The notes beneath the pieces were generated by a model. It did not search any database and was not told where the DNA came from. It saw nothing but the letters and a program-made list of their open reading frames with translations. A stretch of DNA of 64,000 nt, from assembly GCA_002350725.1 (NCBI GenBank), contig DEFJ01000002.1, positions 74,124 through 138,123 on the forward strand. Direction: 5' to 3'. The stretch is from Cyanobacteria bacterium UBA2855. GTDB lineage: Bacteria; Cyanobacteriota; Vampirovibrionia; Gastranaerophilales; Gastranaerophilaceae. The position numbers were made by a program, and so were the translations under genes. This document shows, piece after piece, positions 8,525 to 17,179 of this stretch; the first letter of the stretch is position 1, and every line of letters begins with the position of its first letter.

Positions 8525-9304
8525 AGAGTCTTTTAATCCTTCTAAAATGTACTTCCTTGCAGTTAAAGCTTCTTCTTTTGTAAGAGGAGGAATATTTTCA
8601 AGAGGATATTTTATTCCAAGCTCTTTATATTTTGGAATTGCCATATCATGGTAAGATAATACATCAAGAGCTTTTATGTTTTTTAATTCTCCCATAAACT
8701 GCCCGAGTTTAGTAAGGTATTTCTTATTATAAGTAATTGTAGGAACAACTACGTGTCTGAGCCATATAGGAATACTCATGTCAGACAAATATTTTGCAAA
8801 CGCCAGAATATTTTTATTTGAATGTCCTGTTAATTTTTTATGTTCATTATCATCAATGTGTTTTATATCAAGTAATACCAAATCTGTATACTCCATTAAT
8901 AAATCAATTTTTGAGGTATCTTTAGGATTAAAAAGTATTCCTGATGTATCAAGTGCCGTATGTATATTTTTTTCTTTGGCAGATTTAAATAAAGCGGTTA
9001 TAAAATCAATTTGTAATAACGGTTCACCTCCGGTTACGGTAATACCGCCTTTAGCAAATTCCTTAACTCCGTCGTACTGATTTAGAATATCCTCTACAGA
9101 CATTGTTTGATTTTCTCTTACTTGCCACGTATCAGGATTATGACAATACAGACAGCGCATAGGACAACCCTGCATAAATATCACAAATCTTATCCCCGGT
9201 CCGTCAACAGTTCCGCACGATTCTATTGAATGTATATTCCCTTGTATTTCCATTAGCTTTATAAAACGAAATAGGTCAACGAACTTTTTAATTTGAAAGT
9301 TCAT
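8516..9304 (-). CDS. pflA: Pyruvate formate-lyase activating enzyme
   Basis: PflA is the radical-SAM activase that abstracts hydrogen from the glycine of pyruvate formate-lyase under anoxia. The CxxxCxxC motif is in GCPMRCLYCHNPDTW, preceded by the family signature SIESCGTVDGPGIRF. Glycine-rich GGITVTGGEPLLQ binds the SAM methionine. Homologues begin near MEIQGNIHS (ATG at 9253), but the ATG at 9304 has a TAGGA ribosome site and 9253 has none, so a 17-residue N-terminal extension is possible. It is the last gene of the operon after pflB and the separate glycyl-radical subunit, 29 nt downstream of the latter. Confidence 0.93.
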   Translation of the reverse strand: MNFQIKKFVDLFRFIKLMEIQGNIHSIESCGTVDGPGIRFVIFMQGCPMRCLYCHNPDTWQVRENQTMSVEDILNQYDGVKEFAKGGITVTGGEPLLQIDFITALFKSAKEKNIHTALDTSGILFNPKDTSKIDLLMEYTDLVLLDIKHIDDNEHKKLTGHSNKNILAFAKYLSDMSIPIWLRHVVVPTITYNKKYLTKLGQFMGELKNIKALDVLSYHDMAIPKYKELGIKYPLENIPPLTKEEALTARKYILEGLKDSLN

Positions 9305-9333
9305 TGTCCTATTTCACTATTCCTCTATTTTTA

Positions 9334-9573
9334 CTATATCTTATTGTGGAATGTTCTTGATATAACATCATCCTGTTGTTCTTTTGTAAGCTTTGTAAAG
9401 TTTACGGCATATCCTGAAACTCTAACAGTTAATTGAGGATATTTTTCAGGATGAGCTTGCGCATCAATCAATGTTTCGCGATTAAATACGTTTACATTTA
9501 AGTGATGTCCGCCTTTTTCAACATATCCGTCTAATAAGCTTATTAAATTGTCTTCTTGTATTGTTGATGTCAT
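9334..9573 (-). CDS. Stand-alone glycyl-radical subunit of pyruvate formate-lyase
   Basis: The 79-residue protein is the C-terminal glycyl-radical domain of pyruvate formate-lyase made as its own polypeptide. It begins just before the conserved [20 protein letters not shown] segment and contains [13 protein letters not shown], with the radical-bearing Gly at residue 54, then ISRTFHNKI at the end. It has its own ribosome site (AGGAGA, about 6 nt before the ATG) and a separate stop, 38 nt after the main subunit gene and 29 nt before pflA. It resembles E. coli GrcA/YfiD and its T4 counterpart, which can replace a damaged PFL tail. Here, however, the neighbouring pflB has no radical domain of its own, so this subunit should be essential for activity. 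Confidence 0.93.
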   Translation of the reverse strand: MTSTIQEDNLISLLDGYVEKGGHHLNVNVFNRETLIDAQAHPEKYPQLTVRVSGYAVNFTKLTKEQQDDVISRTFHNKI

Positions 9574-9611
9574 AATTTATCTCCTATTTTTAGGGAATCC
9601 CCAATCTACAC

Positions 9612-11729
9612 TTATTCTTTAGATTTGCTTATAAATACAAAATCGTCGGAATTACCGGAACAACATCCCGGATCAAAGTTTACACTCAAATCACCCATAA
9701 ATACTTCATCTTTACCCAAAGCATTCGGAATAATTGAGAAAGTATTAGAAATACCATCTTGAGCATCGCTAAACGGCAATTTTGCAACAGATGCCAATGA
9801 TGCAACTGCGCCCTTGCTATCACGGCCGTGCATTGGGTTAGCTCCGGGTGCCAAAGGCACACCGATTTTTCTACCGTCAGGTGTTGAACCTGTTTTCTTA
9901 CCGTAAACAACGTTTGATGTAATTGTTAAAATTGACATTGTTGGGATAGAATTTCTGTACGTGTAATGTTTTCTAATCATATTCATGAATTTATGTACCA
10001 AATCTACTGCTATTTGGTCAACTCTGTCATCATTGTTTCCGTATTTTGGAAAATCTCCTTCAATATCATAATCAACAACTATGCCATTTTCATCACGTAT
10101 TGTTTTTACTTTTGCATACTTTATTGCAGAAAGAGAATCTGCCACAACTGATAAGCCGGCAATACCTGTTGCAAAATATCTCTTTACATCCCTGTCGTGA
10201 AGCGCCATTTGCGAGCGCTCATAACAATATTTGTCATGCATATAGTGAATTACGTTCAAAGTATTAACATACAATCCCGCAAGCCATTCCATCATATCTT
10301 CATATCTTTCCATAACTTCTTCATAGTTAAGATATTCAGAAGTAATAGGTCTGTATTTAGGACCGACTTGTTCTTTCAACCTTTCATCCACGCCACCGTT
10401 AATTGCATACAATAAGCATTTTGCAAGGTTTGCCCTTGCGCCGAAGAATTGCATTTCTTTGCCGACTCTCATTGAAGATACACAACACGCAATAGCATAG
10501 TCATCTCCATGAGTTACTCTCATCTGATCATCGTTTTCGTATTGAATTGATGAAGTCGTTATTGAGATATGAGCAGCATAATGTTTAAAATTGTCAGGTA
10601 ATCTTGTTGACCAAAGGACGGTTAAATTTGGCTCCGGTGCAGTTCCCAAGTTTTCTAAGGTATGTAAGTATCTGAAAGAATTCTTTGTGACAAGTGTTCT
10701 GCCATCAATACCCATACCGCCTATTGACTCTGTAACCCAAGTAGGATCGCCTGAGAATAAAGCATTGTATTCAGGAGTTCTTGCAAATTTTACAAGTCTC
10801 AATTTCATAATAAAGTGGTCAATTAATTCTTGAGCCTCTGATTCTGAAATAATACCGGCTTTTAAATCTCTTTCAATATAAATATCTAAGAAAGTTGAAG
10901 TTCTGCCGATACTCATAGCCGCACCGTTTTGTTCTTTAACAGCTGATAAGTAGCCGAAATACAACCATTGAACAGCCTCGCGAGCATTTCGTGCAGGCTG
11001 AGTTATATCAAAACCGTAGCTCTTACCAAGCTCTGCCATTTCCCACAAAGCTTTTATTTGTTCCGATAATTCTTCCTTTAATTGAATCTTCTCAGGAGTC
11101 ATGTCCCCTTCAATAGAATTGTGCTGTTCAATTTTGTCATATACAAGTCTGTCTATACCGTAAAGAGCAATCCTTCTATAATCCCCAATAATACGACCTC
11201 TGCCGTAAGCATCAGGAAGACCGGTTAAAATAGCAGCATGTCTTGCACGTTTCATTTCAGGAGTATAAACGTCAAATACACCCTGATTATGAGTCTTTCT
11301 GTATTTTGTAAATATTTCAGTAACTTCGGGAGCAACTTCATAGCCATAGGATTTGCAAGATGTTTGCGCCATTCTTATGCCACCAAACGGCTGCAATGAA
11401 CGTTTTAGAGGTTTATCAGTTTGCAAACCGACAATCTGTTCCAAATCTTTATCAATATAACCGGCATCATGAGAAGTAATAGTAGATACAATTTTGGTAT
11501 CCATGTCTAATACTCCGCCATTTGCGCGTTCTTGTTCAAACAAATCAAGACATTTATTCCATAATTTCTTTGTAGCATCAGTAGGTCCGGCTAAAAAGCT
11601 TGAATCACCTTCGTATGGAGTATAATTGCGTTGAATAAAATCTCTTACATTAATTTCATGACTCCATTTCCCTTCAACAAATGGAGTGTCCGAATAAACC
11701 TTGCTCTTGTCCTGCGTTTCTATCATCAT
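9612..11729 (-). CDS. pflB: Pyruvate formate-lyase main subunit without radical domain
   Basis: PFL cleaves pyruvate with CoA to acetyl-CoA and formate in anaerobic fermentation. The 705-residue chain follows the family from the N-terminus ([12 protein letters not shown]) to [16 protein letters not shown], with the active-site pair C415-C416 in AIACCVSSM (equivalent to Cys418/419 in E. coli). It then leaves the family: where the glycyl-radical domain should start there is a roughly 30-residue tail with a second Cys pair (FDPGCCSG, C689-C690) and a stop. The missing domain is the next gene. The break falls at a domain boundary with a fresh ribosome site, so it looks like a true gene split and not a recent frameshift. 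AGGAGG lies immediately upstream of the two consecutive ATGs. Confidence 0.95.
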   Translation of the reverse strand: MMIETQDKSKVYSDTPFVEGKWSHEINVRDFIQRNYTPYEGDSSFLAGPTDATKKLWNKCLDLFEQERANGGVLDMDTKIVSTITSHDAGYIDKDLEQIVGLQTDKPLKRSLQPFGGIRMAQTSCKSYGYEVAPEVTEIFTKYRKTHNQGVFDVYTPEMKRARHAAILTGLPDAYGRGRIIGDYRRIALYGIDRLVYDKIEQHNSIEGDMTPEKIQLKEELSEQIKALWEMAELGKSYGFDITQPARNAREAVQWLYFGYLSAVKEQNGAAMSIGRTSTFLDIYIERDLKAGIISESEAQELIDHFIMKLRLVKFARTPEYNALFSGDPTWVTESIGGMGIDGRTLVTKNSFRYLHTLENLGTAPEPNLTVLWSTRLPDNFKHYAAHISITTSSIQYENDDQMRVTHGDDYAIACCVSSMRVGKEMQFFGARANLAKCLLYAINGGVDERLKEQVGPKYRPITSEYLNYEEVMERYEDMMEWLAGLYVNTLNVIHYMHDKYCYERSQMALHDRDVKRYFATGIAGLSVVADSLSAIKYAKVKTIRDENGIVVDYDIEGDFPKYGNNDDRVDQIAVDLVHKFMNMIRKHYTYRNSIPTMSILTITSNVVYGKKTGSTPDGRKIGVPLAPGANPMHGRDSKGAVASLASVAKLPFSDAQDGISNTFSIIPNALGKDEVFMGDLSVNFDPGCCSGNSDDFVFISKSKE

Positions 11730-11887
11730 TCCTCCTGAGTCTGTAAAATTCCGTTAAAATTATCCCTATAATTTGTCATATCATTATAGCAAATAAAAGA
11801 TTTTTATCTACATTTGTAAACTAAGTTCATTAAGTTTGTTAAGTTGTATAAAAAGTATATAAATAGCGCTTTTCGAGTTGTTTTTTG

Positions 11888-11896
11888 TGATATAAT
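11888..11896 (+). promoter_or_regulatory. Extended -10 element for a leaderless uracil-DNA glycosylase transcript
   Basis: TGaTATAAT is followed by 6 nt (TTAGAC) and the ATG at 11903. No Shine-Dalgarno sequence exists between them. Confidence 0.6.
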
Positions 11897-11902
11897 TTAG
11901 AC

Positions 11903-12484
11903 ATGAGCGTTCAGGAAGATTTAGATGAATTAAAAGAATTATGTGAATTGTGCGAAAACTGTTCTTTATGTAAAAGTCGCACAAATATTGTTTTCTCAAG
12001 CGGCATACCAAACAATAAATTAATGCTTATCGGAGAAGCACCTGGATTTAATGAAGATAAGCAGGGTGAACCTTTTGTGGGGAAAGCGGGACAGTTACTT
12101 GATAAAATATTTGAATCAGTAGGTTTATCAAGAAAGAAAAATATTTATATTTGTAACACCATAAAATGCAGACCTCCGGAAAACAGAGACCCGTTACCCG
12201 AAGAGAAAGAAGCTTGCAGAGCTTTTTTGGATGCTCAAATAGACATTTTAAAACCTCGCATAATTCTTCTTTGTGGTAAAGTTGCACTAACCTCAATGCT
12301 TGATACAAAATTAGGTATAACAAAAGTCAGAGGACAATGGTTTGAAGGTCCTTACGGAAGTCGAATGATGCCGATATTTCATCCTTCGTATCTTTTAAGA
12401 AATGATTCACACGAAAAGGGCAGTCCAAAATGGTTGATGTGGCAGGATATTAAAGAAGTAAAAAGAGTTTACGATGAATTATAA
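11903..12484 (+). CDS. Family 4 (Fe-S) uracil-DNA glycosylase
   Basis: The 193-residue protein removes uracil from DNA to begin base-excision repair. It has the family 4 hallmarks: N-terminal Cys pairs (CELCENCSLCKSR, residues 14-25) for a 4Fe-4S cluster, the active-site motif GEAPGFNEDKQGEPFVG, the later cluster Cys in ICNTIKCRPPENRDP, and the uracil-recognition block HPSYLLRN. The short start MSVQEDLDEL fits bacterial members. No ribosome site precedes the ATG; an extended -10 box lies 6 nt upstream. The antiporter gene follows after 22 nt but has its own -10 box in that gap. Confidence 0.92.
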   Translation: MSVQEDLDELKELCELCENCSLCKSRTNIVFSSGIPNNKLMLIGEAPGFNEDKQGEPFVGKAGQLLDKIFESVGLSRKKNIYICNTIKCRPPENRDPLPEEKEACRAFLDAQIDILKPRIILLCGKVALTSMLDTKLGITKVRGQWFEGPYGSRMMPIFHPSYLLRNDSHEKGSPKWLMWQDIKEVKRVYDEL

Positions 12485-12491
12485 ATTTTTA

Positions 12492-12500
12492 TGATATAAT
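12492..12500 (+). promoter_or_regulatory. Extended -10 element for a leaderless antiporter transcript
   Basis: TGaTATAAT is followed by TTGCCT and the ATG at 12507, the same spacing as the element 600 bp upstream. The in-frame TTG at 12501 lies within the 6-nt gap and is less likely as the start. Confidence 0.6.
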
Positions 12501-12506
12501 TTGCCT

Positions 12507-13823
12507 ATGAATATAGTTTTTAACCCTGTAGTAGTGTCAGTAATTTTGCTTTGCGTATTGTGCTTACGCAAAGTTAATGTATTGCTTGCAATAATTATTT
12601 CCGCAATAGTTGCAGGACTTGTGGGCGGTATGCCGATAGGGGAAGTTATGGACACCTTTATTTCGGGTATGGGAGGCAACGCTGAAACTGCATTGAGTTA
12701 TATATTGCTGGGAACTTTTGCCGCAGCTATGACACATACAGGACTCGCCACAATTCTGGCAAAAAAAATTGCCTCGATTATTGCCGATAAAAAATTTATA
12801 TTAATTACTATAATTGCTGTTATTGCAATGTTATCTCAAAACTTAATTCCTGTTCACATTGCATTTATTCCGATTTTAATACCGCCACTGCTTCATGTTA
12901 TGAACAAATTAAAAATTGACAGACGTGCTATTGCGTGTTCTTTATCTTTTGGTTTAAAGGCTCCATATATCACAATTCCTGCCGGTTTCGGTCTGATATT
13001 TCAAGGATTAATTGCAGAAAATATGACACTGAACGGTATGAGTATTTTGAAAAACGATATTTGGAAATCAACATGGATATTAGGGTTAGGAATGTTTATC
13101 GGACTACTGGTTGCGGTATTAATATCTTATAGAAAACCCAGAGAGTATGCAGATATTGAATTTGCAAAAAATAAAATTGAAGAAGACGACGAAGAAGCAT
13201 TAAAACTAAACAAAAATCACTATATAACTCTGTTGGGAGCTTTTGCAACTCTTGTTGTACAACTTCTTACAAAATCACTTCCTCTCGGCGCATTAGTCGG
13301 TTTGGGAATTGTTTTTGGCGGAGGAGCAGTTAGTCATAAAAAGATGGATAAGCTTATTAATGAGGGTATCGGGCTTATGGGATATGTCGCTTTTGTAATG
13401 CTTGTAGCGGCAGGGTTTGCTCTTGTTTTAAAACAAACCGGCGGCATTGAAGTTCTTGTAAACGCAATGTTACCGTTTATGCAAAACAGCAGGTTGATAG
13501 CTGTCGGATTAATGCTTGTTATAGGGTTATTTGTTACAATGGGTATTGGAACTTCTTTTGGTACAATCCCTATTTTAGCGGTTTTATTTATCCCTGTATG
13601 CGCTCATTTAGGGTTTTCGCCTGCGGCATCTGTTGCAATTCTCGCAGCAGCAGCTGCACTGGGAGATGCAGGTTCTCCGGCTTCAGATACTACCCTTGGT
13701 CCGACAGCCGGACTAAATGCTGATAATCAACATAATCACATTACAGACACTTGTATCCCGACATTTTTGCATTTCAATATCCCGCTGATAATTTGTGCAA
13801 TTATAGCGGCATACGTATTTTAA
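12507..13823 (+). CDS. NhaC-like Na+/H+ antiporter family membrane protein
   Basis: This 438-residue integral membrane protein has about eleven hydrophobic segments and matches the Na_H_antiport family related to NhaC and B. subtilis YuiF. Supporting features are the N-terminal NPVVVSVILLCVLCLRKV, the paired Gly-rich segments GIGTSFGTIPILAV and LGDAGSPASDTTLGPTAG, and the closing NHITDTCIPTF. Family members exchange cations or organic acids, and the substrate cannot be told from sequence. A charged cytoplasmic loop (KNKIEEDDEEALKLNKN) separates the two halves. I take the ATG at 12507 because the preceding TTG sits between the -10 box and the ATG. Confidence 0.8.
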   Translation: MNIVFNPVVVSVILLCVLCLRKVNVLLAIIISAIVAGLVGGMPIGEVMDTFISGMGGNAETALSYILLGTFAAAMTHTGLATILAKKIASIIADKKFILITIIAVIAMLSQNLIPVHIAFIPILIPPLLHVMNKLKIDRRAIACSLSFGLKAPYITIPAGFGLIFQGLIAENMTLNGMSILKNDIWKSTWILGLGMFIGLLVAVLISYRKPREYADIEFAKNKIEEDDEEALKLNKNHYITLLGAFATLVVQLLTKSLPLGALVGLGIVFGGGAVSHKKMDKLINEGIGLMGYVAFVMLVAAGFALVLKQTGGIEVLVNAMLPFMQNSRLIAVGLMLVIGLFVTMGIGTSFGTIPILAVLFIPVCAHLGFSPAASVAILAAAAALGDAGSPASDTTLGPTAGLNADNQHNHITDTCIPTFLHFNIPLIICAIIAAYVF

Positions 13824-13831
13824 TCAGGATT

Positions 13832-14476
13832 TTACTTTATATTCGGGAACAAATACTTAATTCCGTCATCGCTTCTCCAGCGAATGTAACCTGTTTTTGG
13901 AGTCTTATCCGCATCAACAACAGTTACAAGCATCCAATTCCCTCGAATTAGGTTGAGATTAATTAATTCAGGGTGATTAATATGAGAGATTGCCTTTTCA
14001 GGGTTGTCTGTTGAACCATATAAATTATTAACAGATTTTGGTGCTCCCTTTAGAATTTCAAGTCCGTATTTGCGACCATACATGCTGTAAAAATTTACCC
14101 ATGTATTAAATTTATAAGGGTCGTCCTTTTTTATCCAGCCACGTTCGCCGGTTTTATTATTATATATTACTTCAACCCAATCTTCTGTTTCATCGGTAAC
14201 AGCCATAAGAGCAAAGTCTTTGTCTTGCAAATATACTGTAAATAAATCTGCTAATGCCAAATTTTGCGGAACTACATTTTCACTGTCCCAAACAATTTTT
14301 TGTTTAATCTGTGAATTTTCATCAGGCTCGTTATATATTACAATAGAATGCCCTACCTGATACACACCAAAAGTATTCGTTTCGTTTGGCATAACTTTGT
14401 CCGGCATTACATTACTTGCGTATACACCTGAAGCAAGCATTAATGAACAAATAATTGAGCATAAAATCTTTTTCAT
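13832..14476 (-). CDS. Secreted protein with SH3-like regions, unknown function
   Basis: The 214-residue product has a signal peptide (MKKILCSIICSLMLASGVYA). The mature part contains bacterial SH3-like stretches: one near VYQVGHSIVIYNEPDENSQI and DWVEVIYNN then ERGWIKK, and a second with WMLVTVVDADKTPKTGYIRW. Such domains often bind peptidoglycan or peptides in the envelope. The ATG lies 5 nt after the pheT stop and its ribosome site (AGGGAG) overlaps the end of pheT, so it is probably co-transcribed with pheT. The pairing with a tRNA synthetase looks incidental. No specific family is recognised. Confidence 0.7.
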   Translation of the reverse strand: MKKILCSIICSLMLASGVYASNVMPDKVMPNETNTFGVYQVGHSIVIYNEPDENSQIKQKIVWDSENVVPQNLALADLFTVYLQDKDFALMAVTDETEDWVEVIYNNKTGERGWIKKDDPYKFNTWVNFYSMYGRKYGLEILKGAPKSVNNLYGSTDNPEKAISHINHPELINLNLIRGNWMLVTVVDADKTPKTGYIRWRSDDGIKYLFPNIK

Positions 14477-14481
14477 AATTA

Positions 14482-16962
14482 TTACTCCCTAAAAGATATA
14501 TCAGCATATGCTTTTTGCAATTTTTCTCTAACCGATTGCATATTCCTTTCAATAACATCATCAGTCAAAGTCGTATTTTCGTCCAGCATTTTTATTCTGA
14601 AAGCTAAACTCTTATAACCTTTTTCAATATTTTCTCCCTGATATACATCAAATACTTCGCTTCCGCAATAAATATTTTGTTGTACACCGCTTTTTATAAC
14701 TCTTTGAATTTCTTCATAAGAAATCTTATCACTTATAACAAAAGCCAAATCACGTTTCACTTCAGGGAATTGCGGAAGATGCTTAAATCTCGGTGTATTT
14801 TCTTTTATTATAGAAATCAATACATCTACATCAACACTGAAAATATATGCCTCTTGCTTAAATTTCATCTTATCTTTTAACAACGGATGAATTTGTCCCA
14901 TATAACCGATTGTTGTCAATTGTTTACCCAAAATACATATAGCAGCACTTCTATACGGGTGGAGTATAGTATTTGAATCTTTTAAATTGGATTCTTCAAG
15001 AGGTACAATTTTTACTCGTTTTGAAACACCAAATTCTTCAAAAAGACTTTCTACAATACCTTTTACGGTATAAAAATCCGGAGATGTTTTAACTTGCCAT
15101 TTAGAATTTTCAACCTCACCTGTGATTATACCTGCCAATACTTGGGTTTCCTTAACACCTGAGGTTTTTAAATCAGCAGGTTTTTCAATTTCATAAGTTT
15201 TTCCTATTTCATATGCCCAAAAATTCTTTTGACCGTTGTCATAGTTATATTTCATACAATTTAATACAGATACTGCAAGATTTTGTCTTAGCATCGTGCA
15301 TTCTTCACTTACAGGATTCATAACCTTTACGGCTTTGTCTTCGTCATATGTCATCATATATTTATCAAGCATAGGTTTTCCGATTAATGAGCCGGTAATT
15401 ATCTCGTTTAGACCCGCCGATTGCATAAGGCTGTGAACTTTTTTAAGAGTTCTTTCCTCTAATGATATTGTCGGTGTAATCATTTTTTGAGGAAGCGTCG
15501 GTGAAATTTTATCATAACCGTTAATTCTTGCGATTTCTTCAATCAAATCAACCTCACGAGTCACGTCGTAAGCTCTGAATGACGGAACCGAGAATTTTGC
15601 AGCTGCAGCGTTACCACCGAGCTTTTCAAAGCCTAATTTCTCAAGAATAGCATCACATCTTTCAGGAGCAATTTCGCAACCCAACAACTTTGCAACCTGA
15701 TTATATCTAAGAGTAATTTCTATAGGTTCTAATTTATTTTTGCCGTCCTCAACAACTCCAACAACTTCGGCATCAGCAAATTCAATTAACAACTGGATTG
15801 CACGCATTAAAGCTGGTTTTACAGCTTCTATATCAATACCTCTTTCGTATCTTGCGGAAGCTTCGCTTCTATAGCCTACGCTGCGAGAGCTTTTTCTGTT
15901 TGTTGCAGGCGTAAAATAGGCTGCTTCTAATGCAATAGCAGTAGTATTAGCATCAATTTCAGAATTTAATCCGCCGAATACCCCACCTAAACATACCGGT
16001 TTATCTTTAGTTGCTATAACAACGGTATCACGTGTTAAATTTCGTTCAACTTCATCAAGTGTAACTAATTTCTCACCTTCTTTTGCACGTCTTACACAAA
16101 GGTAACCGTCTAATTTATCATAATCAAATGCGTGCATCGGGCATCCGTATTCCAACATGACATAGTTTGTAATATCAACAACGTTGTTAATTGCTCTTAC
16201 TCCGGAAGCTAATAATCTTTTTTGCATCCAATCCGGAGATGGTTTAATTTTTATATTTTTCAAAATACCTAATGAATAATATTTACATACATCATTATCT
16301 ATAATTTCAACTTTGAATTTATCAGTTGATAAATCGCGAGTAGCCTCAATAGGATTAAATTTCAGAGTAGTATTAAATAAAGAGCTTAATTCTCTGGCAA
16401 CACCAATTACAGACATCTGATCTCCTCTGTTGGCAGTCGGAGCAACATCAATAACCGTATCTTTTTCAAACCCTAATACGTCTTGAACATTTTCACCTAA
16501 CTTCACATCAGGGAATATTCTGTTAAGGACTAAAATGCCGTCTTCTTCCTGATAGTTTCTATCGGAAACTCCAAGCTCATCAGCAGAACATAGCATTCCT
16601 TGAGATTCAACTCCTCTGATTACGGCAGGAGTAAGCTCAAATTGTTCTCCTGACTTTCTGTCTAACACTTTACTGCCGACACTTGCGTATGGAACAATTT
16701 GTCCGACTTGAATATTTTGAGCTCCGCATACAACGGTTTTAGTTGAAGAACCTGTATTTACGGTTACAAGATGCAAGTGATCCGAATTCGGATGATTATC
16801 AATTTTTTCAATTTTTACCGTAATAATATTTGTAAATTGCGGTTTTACTTCTTCAATACTTTCAACTTCCAATCCGCTCATTGTTAATTCATGAGCAATT
16901 TGTGAATCTTCTATATTAGATAAATCTACAAATTCGTTTAACCAATTTATTGATACTTGCAT
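14482..16962 (-). CDS. pheT: Phenylalanyl-tRNA synthetase beta subunit
   Basis: PheT pairs with PheS to charge tRNA-Phe. The 826-residue chain has the expected order: N-terminal MQVSINWLNEFVDL, an EMAP-like tRNA-binding domain (about 40-150), B3/4 editing domain (YKSLGI-like region onward), B5, the catalytic-like core and a C-terminal anticodon-binding (FDX-ACB) domain ending VREKLQKAYADISFRE. The ATG has an AGAGGGG ribosome site. pheS is not adjacent, unlike the common pheST operon. The downstream partner is the SH3-like secreted protein. Confidence 0.95.
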   Translation of the reverse strand: MQVSINWLNEFVDLSNIEDSQIAHELTMSGLEVESIEEVKPQFTNIITVKIEKIDNHPNSDHLHLVTVNTGSSTKTVVCGAQNIQVGQIVPYASVGSKVLDRKSGEQFELTPAVIRGVESQGMLCSADELGVSDRNYQEEDGILVLNRIFPDVKLGENVQDVLGFEKDTVIDVAPTANRGDQMSVIGVARELSSLFNTTLKFNPIEATRDLSTDKFKVEIIDNDVCKYYSLGILKNIKIKPSPDWMQKRLLASGVRAINNVVDITNYVMLEYGCPMHAFDYDKLDGYLCVRRAKEGEKLVTLDEVERNLTRDTVVIATKDKPVCLGGVFGGLNSEIDANTTAIALEAAYFTPATNRKSSRSVGYRSEASARYERGIDIEAVKPALMRAIQLLIEFADAEVVGVVEDGKNKLEPIEITLRYNQVAKLLGCEIAPERCDAILEKLGFEKLGGNAAAAKFSVPSFRAYDVTREVDLIEEIARINGYDKISPTLPQKMITPTISLEERTLKKVHSLMQSAGLNEIITGSLIGKPMLDKYMMTYDEDKAVKVMNPVSEECTMLRQNLAVSVLNCMKYNYDNGQKNFWAYEIGKTYEIEKPADLKTSGVKETQVLAGIITGEVENSKWQVKTSPDFYTVKGIVESLFEEFGVSKRVKIVPLEESNLKDSNTILHPYRSAAICILGKQLTTIGYMGQIHPLLKDKMKFKQEAYIFSVDVDVLISIIKENTPRFKHLPQFPEVKRDLAFVISDKISYEEIQRVIKSGVQQNIYCGSEVFDVYQGENIEKGYKSLAFRIKMLDENTTLTDDVIERNMQSVREKLQKAYADISFRE

Positions 16963-17114
16963 TTATATTCCCCTCTACTCTGTTATAGTTTATAAAAGAA
17001 TACTACAACAAACAGACTTTGATGTAAATATAACGAAAATCATATCTTATTGTTCAAAATGTTTTATAATATCTACTTGAAAACGAATTATGCTCGTGAT
17101 AGTCTAAAAATTAC

Positions 17115-17144
17115 AGGCGAATTGTGCATGTACCCTTATCGCCT
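17115..17144 (+). promoter_or_regulatory. Inverted repeat in the gltX upstream region
   Basis: AGGCGA (17115-17120) and TCGCCT (17139-17144) form a 6-bp inverted repeat with an 18-nt spacer, 35 bp before gltX. TTGAAA (17077-17082) and a weak TAGTCT (17100-17105) lie just upstream as a possible promoter, which would put the repeat in the 5-prime leader. It could be a hairpin or an operator. Confidence 0.3.
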
Positions 17145-17179
17145 CGTTTATTAAATTTAATAAAAGGAAAGAAGGAAAT

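Noticed and set aside
9574..9611. Recent frameshift or stop splitting pflB
   Set aside because: The gap contains a proper ribosome site for the second gene, the break is at a domain border, and the large subunit has gained a tail of its own, all arguing for an established split.
9686..9910. 74-codon minus-strand ORF inside pflB
   Set aside because: It is a shifted frame of pflB; the pflB frame itself is intact across it, so it does not indicate a frameshift.
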